Part shown: piece after piece, positions 19,123 through 28,204 of the stretch
Position numbering within the stretch: position 1 is the first letter of the stretch
How the letters are laid out: every line of letters begins with the position of its first letter
Source of the DNA: Vibrio syngnathi
GTDB lineage: Bacteria > Pseudomonadota > Gammaproteobacteria > Enterobacterales > Vibrionaceae
Length of the DNA stretch: 64,000 nt
Direction: 5' to 3'
NCBI RefSeq assembly: GCF_002119525.1
Contig: NZ_CP017917.1
Coordinates: 1,364,001-1,428,000, forward strand
Program-made: the position numbers and the translations under genes
Notes under the pieces: generated by a model
What the model saw: only the letters and a program-made list of their open reading frames with translations
Told to the model about the DNA's origin: nothing
The model's database searches: none

Positions 19123-21042
19123 ATGATCACGACATTGATCAATCAAGATTTGATTAAGCTTTCGCTTAGCGCTAATTCAAAAGAAGACGTATTTAAAGAG
19201 CTGATAGACGTGCTTTACGCACAAGGCCGAATTTCAGACAAAGCACAGTTTCTTGCCGACATTAAGGCGAGAGAAGAACAAGGTAATACCGGATTTGAAG
19301 AAGGTATTGCTCTGCCACATGCGAAAAGCGCTGCGGTGATCAAACCCGCGGTTATTATCGGCGTCCATCAACAGGGTATCGAGTACGGCGCCGATGACGG
19401 TCAGCCATCAAAACTCTTCTTCATGATCGCGTCTCCAGATGGCGGCGATGATCACCACATCGAAGTATTGGCAGAGCTTTCTTCAAAACTGATTGAAGAA
19501 GGCTTTATCGAAAGCTTCATGAATGCTCAATCTGAACAAGAAGCATTAGAACTACTGCTTACCAAACCTGAGCCTTCAGAAACTGAAACCAACGAAACTG
19601 AAACCAAACTAGAAAAACAAGGCTTCATCATTGGTGTGACAGGCTGTCCTGCTGGCGTTGCACACACTTATTTGGCAGCTGAAGCGCTAGAGAAAGGCGC
19701 AGCGGCTCTTAGCTACGACATCAAGGTCGAAACCAACGGCTCTATTGGTGTTAAAAACAGCCCAACTCAAGAAGAGATCGAACGTGCTGACGCGATTGTC
19801 GTGGCTTGTGACAAGCAGGTCGACATGGCGCGCTTTGCGGGAAAACGCGTCATCAGCACCAACGTAAAAGCACCAATCAAAGACGCACAAGGCTTGATTA
19901 AGCAAGCGCTCAATGCACCTAGTTACCAAGCTGAACAAACGCCGACCAACCAATCTGTTGTAGAAAAAGCCTCACAAGCGCGTTCAGACCTTTACCGTTA
20001 CTTGATGAATGGCGTATCACACATGATCCCATTCGTAGTCACTGGCGGTCTTTTGATTGCGCTTGCACTGGCCATTGGCGGCGAGCCAAGTGAATCCGGC
20101 ATGGCGATTCCTGCGGGCAGCATGTGGAACCAAATTCTTGAAGTGGGTGTGGTTGCCTTCACCCTGATGATCCCAATCTTGGCTGGCTACATTGCTTACG
20201 CGATTGCTGACCGCCCTGCCCTAACCCCTGGCTTGATTGGCGGTTGGATTGCGAACAACGGTTCTTTCTATGGCGCTGACGCAGGTACAGGTTTCATTGG
20301 CGCGATCATCGCAGGCTTGTTAGTCGGTTACTTCGTTAAATGGATTACCTCATTTAACTACCACAAATTCGTTCAACCACTTGTGCCTATCATGATCGCT
20401 CCTATCACTGGTTCTCTGTTCATCGCGGGTCTGTTCATTTTTGTGATTGGCGCACCTATCGCTGGGTTGATGGATGCACTGACTGCACTGCTAACGAGCA
20501 TGAGTACAGGTAACGTGGTTCTGCTAGGTATTGTCCTTGGTGGTATGGCCGGTTTCGATATGGGCGGTCCATTCAACAAGGTGGCGTTCCTATTCTCGGT
20601 CGGCATGATTGCGAGCGGTCAAACTCAATTCATGGGTGCAATGGCGTGTGCAATTCCTGTGGCTCCACTGGGCATGGCTATCGCAACCAGACTTGGCCGT
20701 AAGTTCGACCTATTCGAATCTTCTGAAATCGAAGCGGGTAAGGCAGCAGGTGCGATGGGCTTGGTGGGCATCTCTGAAGGTGCGATTCCTTTCGCAGCAC
20801 AAGACCCGATGTCAGTTATCCCTGCCAATGTACTTGGCTCAATGACGGCAGCGGTAATGGCGTTCTCATTTGGTATCACCAATAGCGTTGCTCACGGTGG
20901 TCCAGTGGTCGCTTTACTAGGCGCAATGAACTACCCACTGCTGGCACTTCTGTGCATGGCATCAGGTGCGGGTGTGACTGCAGTGACTTGTATCGCGCTT
21001 AAAAATCTACGCAAAGCCAAGCTAACGACAGCAGCGGCTTAA
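19123..21042 (+). CDS. PTS EIIA-EIIB-EIIC permease, probable mannose transporter
   Basis: This 639-residue fructose-family permease has domain order A-B-C. EIIA (about 1-148) has His66 in GIALPHAKSAAV, EIIB (about 166-262) has Cys175 in VTGCPAGVAHTYL, and the membrane EIIC (about 295-635) carries GGPFNKVA and SEGAIPFAAQDP. The A-B-C order is shared with E. coli MngA. The neighbour downstream is manA, which converts mannose-6-phosphate to fructose-6-phosphate, so mannose is the likely substrate; I recall VC1826 as a mannose transporter. AGGGG six bases before the ATG fixes the start. CRP-like and AraC-like sites lie upstream. Confidence 0.92.
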   Translation: MITTLINQDLIKLSLSANSKEDVFKELIDVLYAQGRISDKAQFLADIKAREEQGNTGFEEGIALPHAKSAAVIKPAVIIGVHQQGIEYGADDGQPSKLFFMIASPDGGDDHHIEVLAELSSKLIEEGFIESFMNAQSEQEALELLLTKPEPSETETNETETKLEKQGFIIGVTGCPAGVAHTYLAAEALEKGAAALSYDIKVETNGSIGVKNSPTQEEIERADAIVVACDKQVDMARFAGKRVISTNVKAPIKDAQGLIKQALNAPSYQAEQTPTNQSVVEKASQARSDLYRYLMNGVSHMIPFVVTGGLLIALALAIGGEPSESGMAIPAGSMWNQILEVGVVAFTLMIPILAGYIAYAIADRPALTPGLIGGWIANNGSFYGADAGTGFIGAIIAGLLVGYFVKWITSFNYHKFVQPLVPIMIAPITGSLFIAGLFIFVIGAPIAGLMDALTALLTSMSTGNVVLLGIVLGGMAGFDMGGPFNKVAFLFSVGMIASGQTQFMGAMACAIPVAPLGMAIATRLGRKFDLFESSEIEAGKAAGAMGLVGISEGAIPFAAQDPMSVIPANVLGSMTAAVMAFSFGITNSVAHGGPVVALLGAMNYPLLALLCMASGAGVTAVTCIALKNLRKAKLTTAAA

Positions 21043-21173
21043 GCCATTTCAACTCCAATGGCTTGAGCCCTTCGACTCTCTGTTTTTGATAACTAATAGT
21101 TTTAGTAACTAGTTTTTTACTAACGAGTCAGTCGATTACAGCTCAAGCCATGTTTCCCTTCATGGTGATTTCG

Positions 21174-22391
21174 ATGTCTGATTTTTCTTTAGCGAACGAC
21201 TCGTTCGTACAACGCTTTTTCTACCCTATGACCAACGTGATTCAAAACTACGCATGGGGTAGCCCTTCTTCGTTCAGCCAACTGTTTGGCATTGATAACC
21301 AGTCTGGTGAGCCACAAGCGGAGATCTGGATGGGTGCTCACCCTAATGGTTGTTCGATGGTCACTGACAATGGTCAGCAAACCACGTTGTCGAACCTTAT
21401 TTCCAAGAACCTAAACCTGTTTCTAAGCGAGAAAGTAGCAAGTCGTTTTGGTGAGCTGCCGTATCTGTTTAAGGTATTAGCAGCAGAGAAAGCACTCTCA
21501 GTTCAAGTACACCCGAATAAGCAACAAGCGGAATCTGGGTATGCACTCGAAGAGCAGCAAGGCATTCCAATGACGGCGGGCAACCGTAACTACAAAGATG
21601 CCAATCACAAGCCAGAACTGGTGTATGCCCTAACCGACTACACGGCGATGAATGGTTTTAGGTCGATCGACGAGATCCTTGAACATTTCCACTACCTCGA
21701 TATTCCAGAGCTGCATTCGATGATCAACGATTTAGCGGGCGATCAAACACCGAATGGATTAGCGTGCTTTTTCGCAAGCCTGTTGTCTTTGGAAGGCGAA
21801 CAAAAAGGAATGGCACTCACCATGTTGTTGATGAAGGCGAAGCTTTCAGATACACCTGTGTTCCAGTTGATTTCAGAACTGGAAGAGCAATACCCGGGTG
21901 ATGTCGGCTTGTTTGCTCCACTGCTATTGAACGTGATCACTCTAAAGCCGGGGCAAGCCATGTATCTGGATGCAGAAACGCCCCACGCCTACATCAAAGG
22001 AACTGGATTAGAGATCATGGCGAACTCTGACAACGTACTCCGCGCAGGATTGACGCCTAAATACATGGACGTGAATGAACTGGTTTCTTGTACTCGATTT
22101 AATGAAAAGCCTGCGGATAGGTTACTGCTAAGCCCGATAGAGCAAGGTGATGTGATGGAATATCAAATTCCAGTCGAGGATTTTAAGTTCTCTATCATGC
22201 AAAACTCACATCAGCGACAGATCACTACCGAAGGTGCCGAGATCCTACTACCTCTCGACGAATCTATGGTGCTTACTCACCAGTGCGGCGAAACCTGCGT
22301 GATAGAGAAAGGCCAGTCGGTGTTTATTCCTGCTTATGCTGAGAGTTACAAACTGGATTGTGTTGGGCGTGTTGCACGCGCTTACAGTTAG
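21174..22391 (+). CDS. manA: Mannose-6-phosphate isomerase, class I
   Basis: This 405-residue zinc enzyme interconverts mannose-6-P and fructose-6-P. Recognisable motifs are VIQNYAWGS near the N-terminus, AEIWMGAHPNG, SVQVHPNK (zinc ligands Q and H), HKPELVYAL (zinc ligand E) and ETPHAYIKG (zinc ligand H and catalytic region). The length is slightly above E. coli ManA. The ATG at 21174 has GGTGA five bases before it and is preferred to 21150. ATG 21228, where the family's conserved N-terminus begins, is a second alternative. It lies 131 bases after the PTS permease with no terminator between, so the two are probably co-transcribed. Confidence 0.94.
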   Translation: MSDFSLANDSFVQRFFYPMTNVIQNYAWGSPSSFSQLFGIDNQSGEPQAEIWMGAHPNGCSMVTDNGQQTTLSNLISKNLNLFLSEKVASRFGELPYLFKVLAAEKALSVQVHPNKQQAESGYALEEQQGIPMTAGNRNYKDANHKPELVYALTDYTAMNGFRSIDEILEHFHYLDIPELHSMINDLAGDQTPNGLACFFASLLSLEGEQKGMALTMLLMKAKLSDTPVFQLISELEEQYPGDVGLFAPLLLNVITLKPGQAMYLDAETPHAYIKGTGLEIMANSDNVLRAGLTPKYMDVNELVSCTRFNEKPADRLLLSPIEQGDVMEYQIPVEDFKFSIMQNSHQRQITTEGAEILLPLDESMVLTHQCGETCVIEKGQSVFIPAYAESYKLDCVGRVARAYS

Positions 22392-22427
22392 TCAGCACTG
22401 AGGAAATCTAAATAAACTCACACTGAT

Positions 22428-22456
22428 CATGCCCTGCTTTTGCGGGGCATTTTTGT
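22428..22456 (+). terminator. Terminator after manA
   Basis: ATGCCCTGC and GCGGGGCAT form a stem with one mismatch and a TTTT loop, followed by TTTTTG. Confidence 0.8.
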
Positions 22457-22505
22457 TTTTACGAAGCCTATTGGCGTATCAAAACATAATCAAAACGCCA
22501 TTAAG

Positions 22506-22544
22506 TATGACCCGTATCACACTGCATTAATGATGCAAATCACA
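22506..22544. promoter_or_regulatory. Two candidate CRP sites before EIIA-EIICB
   Basis: TATGA-CCCGTA-TCACA (22506-22521) matches the CRP consensus at nine of ten half-site bases. AATGA-TGCAAA-TCACA (22529-22544) matches at eight. They lie 113-151 bases before the EIIA start and are 23 bases apart, about two turns. Confidence 0.55.
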
Positions 22545-22656
22545 CTTAATTTTGCTTGGTACAAATATGCAGTGAAGGGCTTTTATTTGCTATTTCGCGA
22601 ATCGGGTTAATCCATTAATTTTAATTCAAGAACTTCAATAGTGAATGAGTTAATAA

Positions 22657-23097
22657 ATGATCACACAGCTAACTGACGTCAACTTAATTAATAACAACCT
22701 TCAAGCGAAAAATAAAAAAGAACTGTTTGAAGAATTGGCAGGCATGTTATTTGAGAACAAGCGAATCAGCAGTAAAGAAGCCTTCTTGGCAGACATCGAA
22801 ATTCGTGAATCTCAAAGCATTACCTCAATGGACGGCATCGCTTACCCACACTCAAAAAGCAAGGCTGTCACTGAGCCAGCAATCGCTGTCGGTGTTAAGC
22901 GCGAAGGCATTGAGTATGGCGATGAAGACGGCATCAACCCAACGGTATTTTTTATGATTGCATCACCAGATAACGGTGCTGACCATCATATTTATGTACT
23001 ACAAGAATTATTTGGAAAATTCAGTGATGAATTTATTCAAGATATACATAACGCAAAAGACGAACAACAAATCCTTAATATTTTAATTAATTCATAA
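22657..23097 (+). CDS. PTS fructose-family EIIA
   Basis: The 146-residue cytoplasmic EIIA has active-site His65 in GIAYPHSKSKAV and the usual later segment VFFMIASPDNGADHHI. It passes phosphate from HPr to the EIIB domain of the next gene, which starts 13 bases after its stop. It closely resembles the EIIA domains of the two EIIABC proteins in this block, suggesting duplication. I recall VC1820 as the counterpart. Two CRP-like sites lie upstream. Confidence 0.92.
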   Translation: MITQLTDVNLINNNLQAKNKKELFEELAGMLFENKRISSKEAFLADIEIRESQSITSMDGIAYPHSKSKAVTEPAIAVGVKREGIEYGDEDGINPTVFFMIASPDNGADHHIYVLQELFGKFSDEFIQDIHNAKDEQQILNILINS

Positions 23098-23110
23098 GGC
23101 GTAGAAAATT

Positions 23111-24535
23111 ATGAGCACCCTAACAACTCAAGCTACGAATACCAGTAGTAATTCTAATAACAAAAACAGTAGTAGCGACTTTAAAAAAATCCTTAGCACC
23201 ATGAAAGGCCACCTGCTTTTCGGAACCTCACACATGCTGCCTTTCATCGTAGCTGGTGGTGTTCTATTGGCTTTAGCGGTCATGGCATCAGGCAAAGGTG
23301 CTGTACCAGCAGACGGCCTGCTAGCAGACATCTCTAATATCGGTATCAAGGGCCTTGTTCTTTTCCCAATCATTCTTGGCGGCTTTATTGGTTACTCAAT
23401 CGCAGATAAGCCGGCACTGGCACCTGCGATGATCTCTTCTGGCATCATGGCTGACATGGGCGGCGGCTTCCTTGGTTGTATCGTGGCAGGCTTTATCGCC
23501 GGTGGCGTGGTGTTCCAGCTTAAGAAAATCCCACTTTCTACCAACATGACCGCGCTAGGTGCTTACTTCATCTATCCGCTTCTAGGCACGTTAATCTCTG
23601 CCGGCATCGTACTGTGGGGCATTGGTGAGCCAATCAAACTGTTCATGTCTTCAATGAACGAGTTCCTAGCTTCAATGGCTGGCGCATCTAAGATGGTTCT
23701 AGGCACAATCCTTGGCGGTATGACGGCGTTTGATATGGGCGGCCCTATCAACAAAGTAGCGACCCTATTTGCTCAAACTCAAGTAGACACACAACCGTGG
23801 CTAATGGGCGGCGTAGGCATCGCGATTTGTACACCACCTCTAGGTATGGCATTGGCGACTTTCCTATTCAAAAACAAGTTCTCTAAACAAGAGCAAGAAG
23901 CAGGTAAAGCAGCAGCAATCATGGGTTCTATCGGTATCTCTGAAGGTGCTATTCCGTTCGCAGCGAACGACCCAATGCGCGTACTTCCCTCAATCGTTGC
24001 CGGTGGTATCGTGGGTTGTGTGTTTGGCTTCATGACAGACGTACTACTGCACGCACCGTGGGGCGGCCTAATCACGGCACCAGTATCAAGCAACATTCCA
24101 ATGTACGTGGTCGGTATTGCACTTGGCTCGCTAACCACAGCGGTTATCGTTGGCTTCTGGAAACCAGTAGCGGTGGAAACAGAAGAAGACATGCTTGAAG
24201 CGCCAGTACAAGCTCAAGCGGCTCCAGTAGCAGGCGAAGGCGAGTACGACATCGTAGCCGTAACATGTTGCCCTTCTGGTGTTGCACACACCTTCATGGC
24301 AGCGAAAGCACTGGAGAAAGCAGGCTTAGCCGCAGGCCTTAAGATTAAGGTAGAAACTCAAGGTCAAAACGGTATTCAGAACCGCATCAGCGACCTAGAT
24401 GTAGCGAACGCTAAGCTGGTTATCTTAGCTCACGATATTCAAGTGAAAGACGCACACCGCTTTGCTAACGCGAACGTGATTGAGTGTTCAACGAAAGAAG
24501 CGATGAAGAAAGCCTCAGACATGGTGGCTATTTAA
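23111..24535 (+). CDS. PTS fructose-family EIIC-EIIB permease
   Basis: The 474-residue protein starts with a polar N/S-rich leader (about 1-30). The membrane EIIC follows (about 35-355, with GGPINKVA and SEGAIPFAANDP). A linker rich in E, A and Q leads to a C-terminal EIIB (about 378-474) with phosphocysteine Cys387 in VTCCPSGVAHTF. The order C-B matches the C-B half of the EIIACB protein at 14617, to which it is very similar in sequence; the two look like paralogues that differ by the presence of the EIIA domain. It works with the EIIA just upstream. A strong terminator follows. Confidence 0.93.
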   Translation: MSTLTTQATNTSSNSNNKNSSSDFKKILSTMKGHLLFGTSHMLPFIVAGGVLLALAVMASGKGAVPADGLLADISNIGIKGLVLFPIILGGFIGYSIADKPALAPAMISSGIMADMGGGFLGCIVAGFIAGGVVFQLKKIPLSTNMTALGAYFIYPLLGTLISAGIVLWGIGEPIKLFMSSMNEFLASMAGASKMVLGTILGGMTAFDMGGPINKVATLFAQTQVDTQPWLMGGVGIAICTPPLGMALATFLFKNKFSKQEQEAGKAAAIMGSIGISEGAIPFAANDPMRVLPSIVAGGIVGCVFGFMTDVLLHAPWGGLITAPVSSNIPMYVVGIALGSLTTAVIVGFWKPVAVETEEDMLEAPVQAQAAPVAGEGEYDIVAVTCCPSGVAHTFMAAKALEKAGLAAGLKIKVETQGQNGIQNRISDLDVANAKLVILAHDIQVKDAHRFANANVIECSTKEAMKKASDMVAI

Positions 24536-24580
24536 AACCTGAAACAAGTTAGAAGATAAAATTACTACCCCCTAGTAACT

Positions 24581-24618
24581 AAAATCCCCATTCGCCTTGT
24601 CAGCAAATGGGGATTTTA
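24581..24618. terminator. Terminator between EIICB and OppA-like genes
   Basis: A 12-bp stem AAAATCCCCATT with its complement has a 13-base loop and A/T flanks on both sides. It can serve both convergent genes. Confidence 0.88.
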
Positions 24619-24642
24619 TATTTATATAATGTTCAAAGCTTT

Positions 24643-26268
24643 TTACTGCTTGATATAAAGATCCTTAGAATAGATACGCCCTTCAACGTTGTTCTTCGCA
24701 AAGCCACCAACACTTGGTCGCACTAGGCGAGCCTGCATGTAGTAATAGATTGGCGCGATCGGCATGTCTTCAGCCAGTAACTGCTCCGCTTGATCATAGA
24801 ATCCTTGGCGATCTTGCTCATTAGTTGCAGCCAATGCGCTATCCATTGCTGAGTCGTACTTGTCGTTGTTGTAGCGAGCGAAGTTACCTGAAGATTCAGA
24901 ACGCAGAAGGCTTAAGAAGGTCGACGCTTCATTGTAATCACCACACCAAGACGCTCGCATCACATCAAAATCACCTTGTCGACGTGACACTAAGTAAGAC
25001 TTCCACTCTTGGTTTTCCAACTCAACTTGCGCGCCTAGATTGCTTTTCAGCATAGATGCAATCGCCACCGCAATCGACTTATTCGATTCACTGGTGTTGT
25101 AAAGCAATTTAAAATCTAGCGGGTTAGAAGCATCGTATCCGGCTTCTTTCAGCAACTCTTTCGCCTTTTGGTCACGGTCCCTTTGAATCCATGTACTGTA
25201 CTCAGGTTGAGTGGCATCAAAACCTGCCGTGTATTCATGAGCAAAGGTATAAGCCGGTAAGTTACCTACTTGAGTCACTCCATTAGTAATCACATTGCGC
25301 ATCATGGAATAAGACACCGCTTTACGCACTCGCGCATCATCAAACGGAGGGCGTGTGGTATTGAACGCGTAATAGTATGTACACAATAAAGGTACCGCTG
25401 TATACGCGTCTTGATATTTCATTTTGAGCTGCTGCGCCATGTGTGTCGGCACATCAGACGTAATATCGACCTCGCCCACCGCATAGCGATTAATCGACGC
25501 ATTCTGGTTCTCAAACGGAATGTAAGTCACTTGGGTTAAGTGCGTATCTGAACTGTCCCAATAGTTAGGATTCTTCTCCAGTTCAATGCGTTCGTTCACC
25601 ACCCACTCGCCTAAAACAAACGCGCCATTGCCCACAAACTGCTTGGGATCGCTCCATGGTTTATCGCTGCTCTCTAGCGTTGCCTTATGAACGGGCATCA
25701 TGGAGGTGTGGCCTGTCATCGCCACAAAGTAAGGCACTTTGCTATCGAGTTCGAACTTCACCGTGTGCTTGTCGACTGCAGAGATCCCCAAATCTTCAAC
25801 AGGCTTCTTACCTTCTGCCACGTCAGCGATGTTGTTGATTTGAGTAAGCTTGAGATACCAAACATTCGGCGAAGCGAGTTTCGGGTCGACCGCTCGTCTT
25901 ATTGCATACACGAAATCATCGGCCGTCACCGGATCACCATTCGACCATTGCGCATCTTTTCGTAGATGGAACACAAACGTCTGGTTGTCTTCGGTTTCCC
26001 AAGATTCCGCAACGCCCGGAGTGATATTGCCATCGCGATCTTGGATCACTAAACCTTCAAATAGGTCTATTAGAATGTGCATCTCAGGCAAGCCTTCAGC
26101 CTTAGCAGGGTCGAGTGTCGCGGCTTCTGCATCATTGGCACGCACCAAGTGTTGGTCTTTCGCCAGAGAAGTTCCGGCCGGTAAGGTTTCAGCAACGGCA
26201 GTCACTGATATAAAAGGGGTCAATAAAGATGAAATGAGTAAAGCCGTTGAATGTTTCTTAAAATCCAT
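24643..26268 (-). CDS. Periplasmic oligopeptide-binding protein (OppA/MppA type)
   Basis: The 541-residue SBP family 5 protein has a signal peptide (about 1-26, cut after AVAET or nearby). Typical segments are LDPAKAEGLPE, TFVFHLRKDAQWSNGDPVTADD and YAIRRAVDP. It captures peptides for an ABC importer that is not encoded here. E. coli OppA (543) and MppA (537) have the same length. The divergent neighbour is MpaA, which trims murein tripeptide, so an MppA-like role in cell-wall peptide recycling is plausible but inferred. ATG 26268, with AGGAGAG nine bases upstream, replaces a longer frame that would put 17 residues before the signal peptide. Confidence 0.9.
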   Translation of the reverse strand: MDFKKHSTALLISSLLTPFISVTAVAETLPAGTSLAKDQHLVRANDAEAATLDPAKAEGLPEMHILIDLFEGLVIQDRDGNITPGVAESWETEDNQTFVFHLRKDAQWSNGDPVTADDFVYAIRRAVDPKLASPNVWYLKLTQINNIADVAEGKKPVEDLGISAVDKHTVKFELDSKVPYFVAMTGHTSMMPVHKATLESSDKPWSDPKQFVGNGAFVLGEWVVNERIELEKNPNYWDSSDTHLTQVTYIPFENQNASINRYAVGEVDITSDVPTHMAQQLKMKYQDAYTAVPLLCTYYYAFNTTRPPFDDARVRKAVSYSMMRNVITNGVTQVGNLPAYTFAHEYTAGFDATQPEYSTWIQRDRDQKAKELLKEAGYDASNPLDFKLLYNTSESNKSIAVAIASMLKSNLGAQVELENQEWKSYLVSRRQGDFDVMRASWCGDYNEASTFLSLLRSESSGNFARYNNDKYDSAMDSALAATNEQDRQGFYDQAEQLLAEDMPIAPIYYYMQARLVRPSVGGFAKNNVEGRIYSKDLYIKQ

Positions 26269-26442
26269 GTTTTTTTGCTCTCCTAGCCTATCTTTGAAGC
26301 AAAGTAATAAAATTAACAATGCGACGGTTGACGAGTTTTGACGCTATGGTTTATTTAGAGGGGTTCATCTAATGGACTTGGTTAATGATTAATATAGCCA
26401 ATAGTGAATACTTGATAGTACTTGATCAATCAGGAGATTAAG

Positions 26443-27153
26443 GTGAGTTTAATTCCAAGAACGGAAAGAGCTGCGTTTTCGATAAAGCCGCTGTCATATG
26501 GAAAATCGGTGTTGGGTGCACCCTTACTCTATTTCCCCGCACAAGTAGAAAGCGAATCTCGCGGGCTGATTTTAGCGGGCACACACGGCGATGAAACTGC
26601 TTCTATCGCGGGTTTGTCTTGCGCGCTAAGAAGTTTGCCTACCGCCAACTTGCGACACGATGTAATCTTATCGATGAACCCAGATGGCAATCAATTGGGC
26701 ACTCGCGCCAACGCAAGCCAAGTCGATCTGAACCGCGCCTTCCCGACTCAAAACTGGACAGAAAACGGCACCGTCTATCGCTGGAGTTCTCACACCCCAG
26801 TCAGAGACGTAAAAGTGAAAACGGGACAAGCCAACCAACTTGAACCTGAAGTGCAGTCACTCATCAACCTCATTGAGCAACGCCAACCCAAGTTCGTCAT
26901 CTCTTTCCACGAACCACTCGCCATAGTCGATGACCCCGATCAATCGGAACTTGCCACTTGGCTGAGCAAGCAGTTCAACCTACCGCTCGTCGAAGACGTC
27001 GACTACGAAACCCCAGGTTCATTCGGCACTTGGTGCCAAGAAAGAAGCCTACCTTGCATTACCGTAGAGCTGCCGCCAGTGTCTGCGGATCTGACTATCG
27101 AGAAATATTTGGATGCATTTGTGGCTGTGTTGGGGTGTGAGGGAGCTGTTTAG
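26443..27153 (+). CDS. mpaA: Murein peptide amidase A
   Basis: The 236-residue M14 zinc carboxypeptidase-like enzyme cleaves the gamma-D-glutamyl-diaminopimelate bond of murein tripeptide in the cytoplasm. Zinc ligands His48 and Glu51 are in AGTHGDE, His156 is in SFHEPLA, and catalytic Glu209 is in ITVELPP. SMNPDGNQLGTRAN and VDLNRAFP are further conserved stretches. GTG 26443 follows AGGAGA by five bases and is chosen over TTG 26422. It is divergent from the oligopeptide-binding protein, which may supply its substrate. Confidence 0.92.
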   Translation: MSLIPRTERAAFSIKPLSYGKSVLGAPLLYFPAQVESESRGLILAGTHGDETASIAGLSCALRSLPTANLRHDVILSMNPDGNQLGTRANASQVDLNRAFPTQNWTENGTVYRWSSHTPVRDVKVKTGQANQLEPEVQSLINLIEQRQPKFVISFHEPLAIVDDPDQSELATWLSKQFNLPLVEDVDYETPGSFGTWCQERSLPCITVELPPVSADLTIEKYLDAFVAVLGCEGAV

Positions 27154-27262
27154 AAATTACTAACTCATTTTTGGACAAAAGCTTGTTAGATCTTTTGATC
27201 AAATGAAATCGATCCTGGTTAGAAAAAGTATCTTGAAACCCTAAACGTAGTTAATTATAAGG

Positions 27263-28087
27263 TTAATCGCACAGAATTGCATTTTGAGCTAAGTCTGCCA
27301 GCTTTGTTTTTGCCAACTCAAGTGCTTCTCTAGCCGAGAGATCGTTGCTATTAGTTTTCAAATACAGTTCTAAATAACTTACCTCTATGGCAAGTAAATC
27401 AATACGAATTTGCATCAGATTATTCGGTTTTGATAGTGTAAAGTCTTCCCACGAACGGAGATCAAAAGGGCTACAAGAGTATGAGAGCTTTTTGAGTACA
27501 GTAGAGTCAACATCGTGTTTTTCAATGAACTTATAGAAATCACTATCTAGTGAATCATTACTTGCTTGTAATCGCTCAAGCAATTCTTCTATCCTGTCTA
27601 CTGAGTTTATTGCGCTGCTAAACAGTAACTTATAGTCATTTTGTGTCGTAACTCGGAAAGCTAACTCTTCCATAGTATGTTCATTAGAATTTAGACGTTC
27701 AACGTGAGACCAGTATCGCTCCATTTCAGTTGTGAGCTTATAGAGTTCAGACTCATTAATTTTAAAGTCTGATTTTAAGAAGTTGGATTCGTGGCAAAAC
27801 TTTATTTGCTTTAATTTCTGCACCGTATATTCATTGGTATCATCTGTTTCTATATGATGCTGGTAACATAATAATACTAGGTTGTCGTATGACCTACGTT
27901 CTTCATCTGATTGCTCGGTATTATATCTTTCACCTTGTGGCATAGCTGCTTCGATATGGCATATCTGACCAACAAACTTTTGCTTTAGGTTCACCATTGG
28001 ATGAGTACATCCCGGAAATGCACATTGGTTGCCTGAACGAGCGAACAGTGCTCGAATAGTTTCAACTTTTGGAGCCAATCTAGCCAA
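27263..28087 (-). CDS. HNH endonuclease domain protein
   Basis: The 274-residue protein has an N-terminal HNH/zinc module (about 15-85). Cys22 and Cys27 in CAFPGC, CHIEAA (43-48), Asn69 and CYQHH (74-78) supply the zinc cysteines and the His-Asn-His catalytic set. Residues 100-274 are helical, charged and unrecognised, with coiled-coil-like stretches such as RIEELLERLQ. The TTG start at 28087 follows AAAGGA by eight bases. It lies 112 bases after the transglycosylase-like gene on the same strand, and both differ from the neighbourhood in higher AT content. HNH proteins with extra helical domains often act in nucleic-acid-targeting defence; the role here is unknown. Confidence 0.82.
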   Translation of the reverse strand: MARLAPKVETIRALFARSGNQCAFPGCTHPMVNLKQKFVGQICHIEAAMPQGERYNTEQSDEERRSYDNLVLLCYQHHIETDDTNEYTVQKLKQIKFCHESNFLKSDFKINESELYKLTTEMERYWSHVERLNSNEHTMEELAFRVTTQNDYKLLFSSAINSVDRIEELLERLQASNDSLDSDFYKFIEKHDVDSTVLKKLSYSCSPFDLRSWEDFTLSKPNNLMQIRIDLLAIEVSYLELYLKTNSNDLSAREALELAKTKLADLAQNAILCD

Positions 28088-28187
28088 GTTAAATTTCCTT
28101 TAGATAAAGCCTAAAATACTCACTATGAGGAGCCCCCAAGAAGCCTACTAGACTTCAAATCAAACCGCCGCATGTTCTAGTGACAAT

Positions 28188-28204
28188 TCTAGCGACTTGC
28201 TAGA
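28188..28204. repeat. Short inverted repeat at the end of the GT51-like gene
   Basis: TCTAGC-GACTT-GCTAGA is a perfect 6-bp inverted repeat overlapping the stop codon. The similar sequences TTCTAGTGAC and TTCTAGCGAC lie next to each other just before it. It has no T-run, so it is at most a weak terminator. Confidence 0.4.

Noticed and set aside
25850..26341. 163-codon plus-strand frame overlapping the OppA-like gene
   Set aside because: It is a shadow of the binding-protein gene, including its signal peptide region; no family match.
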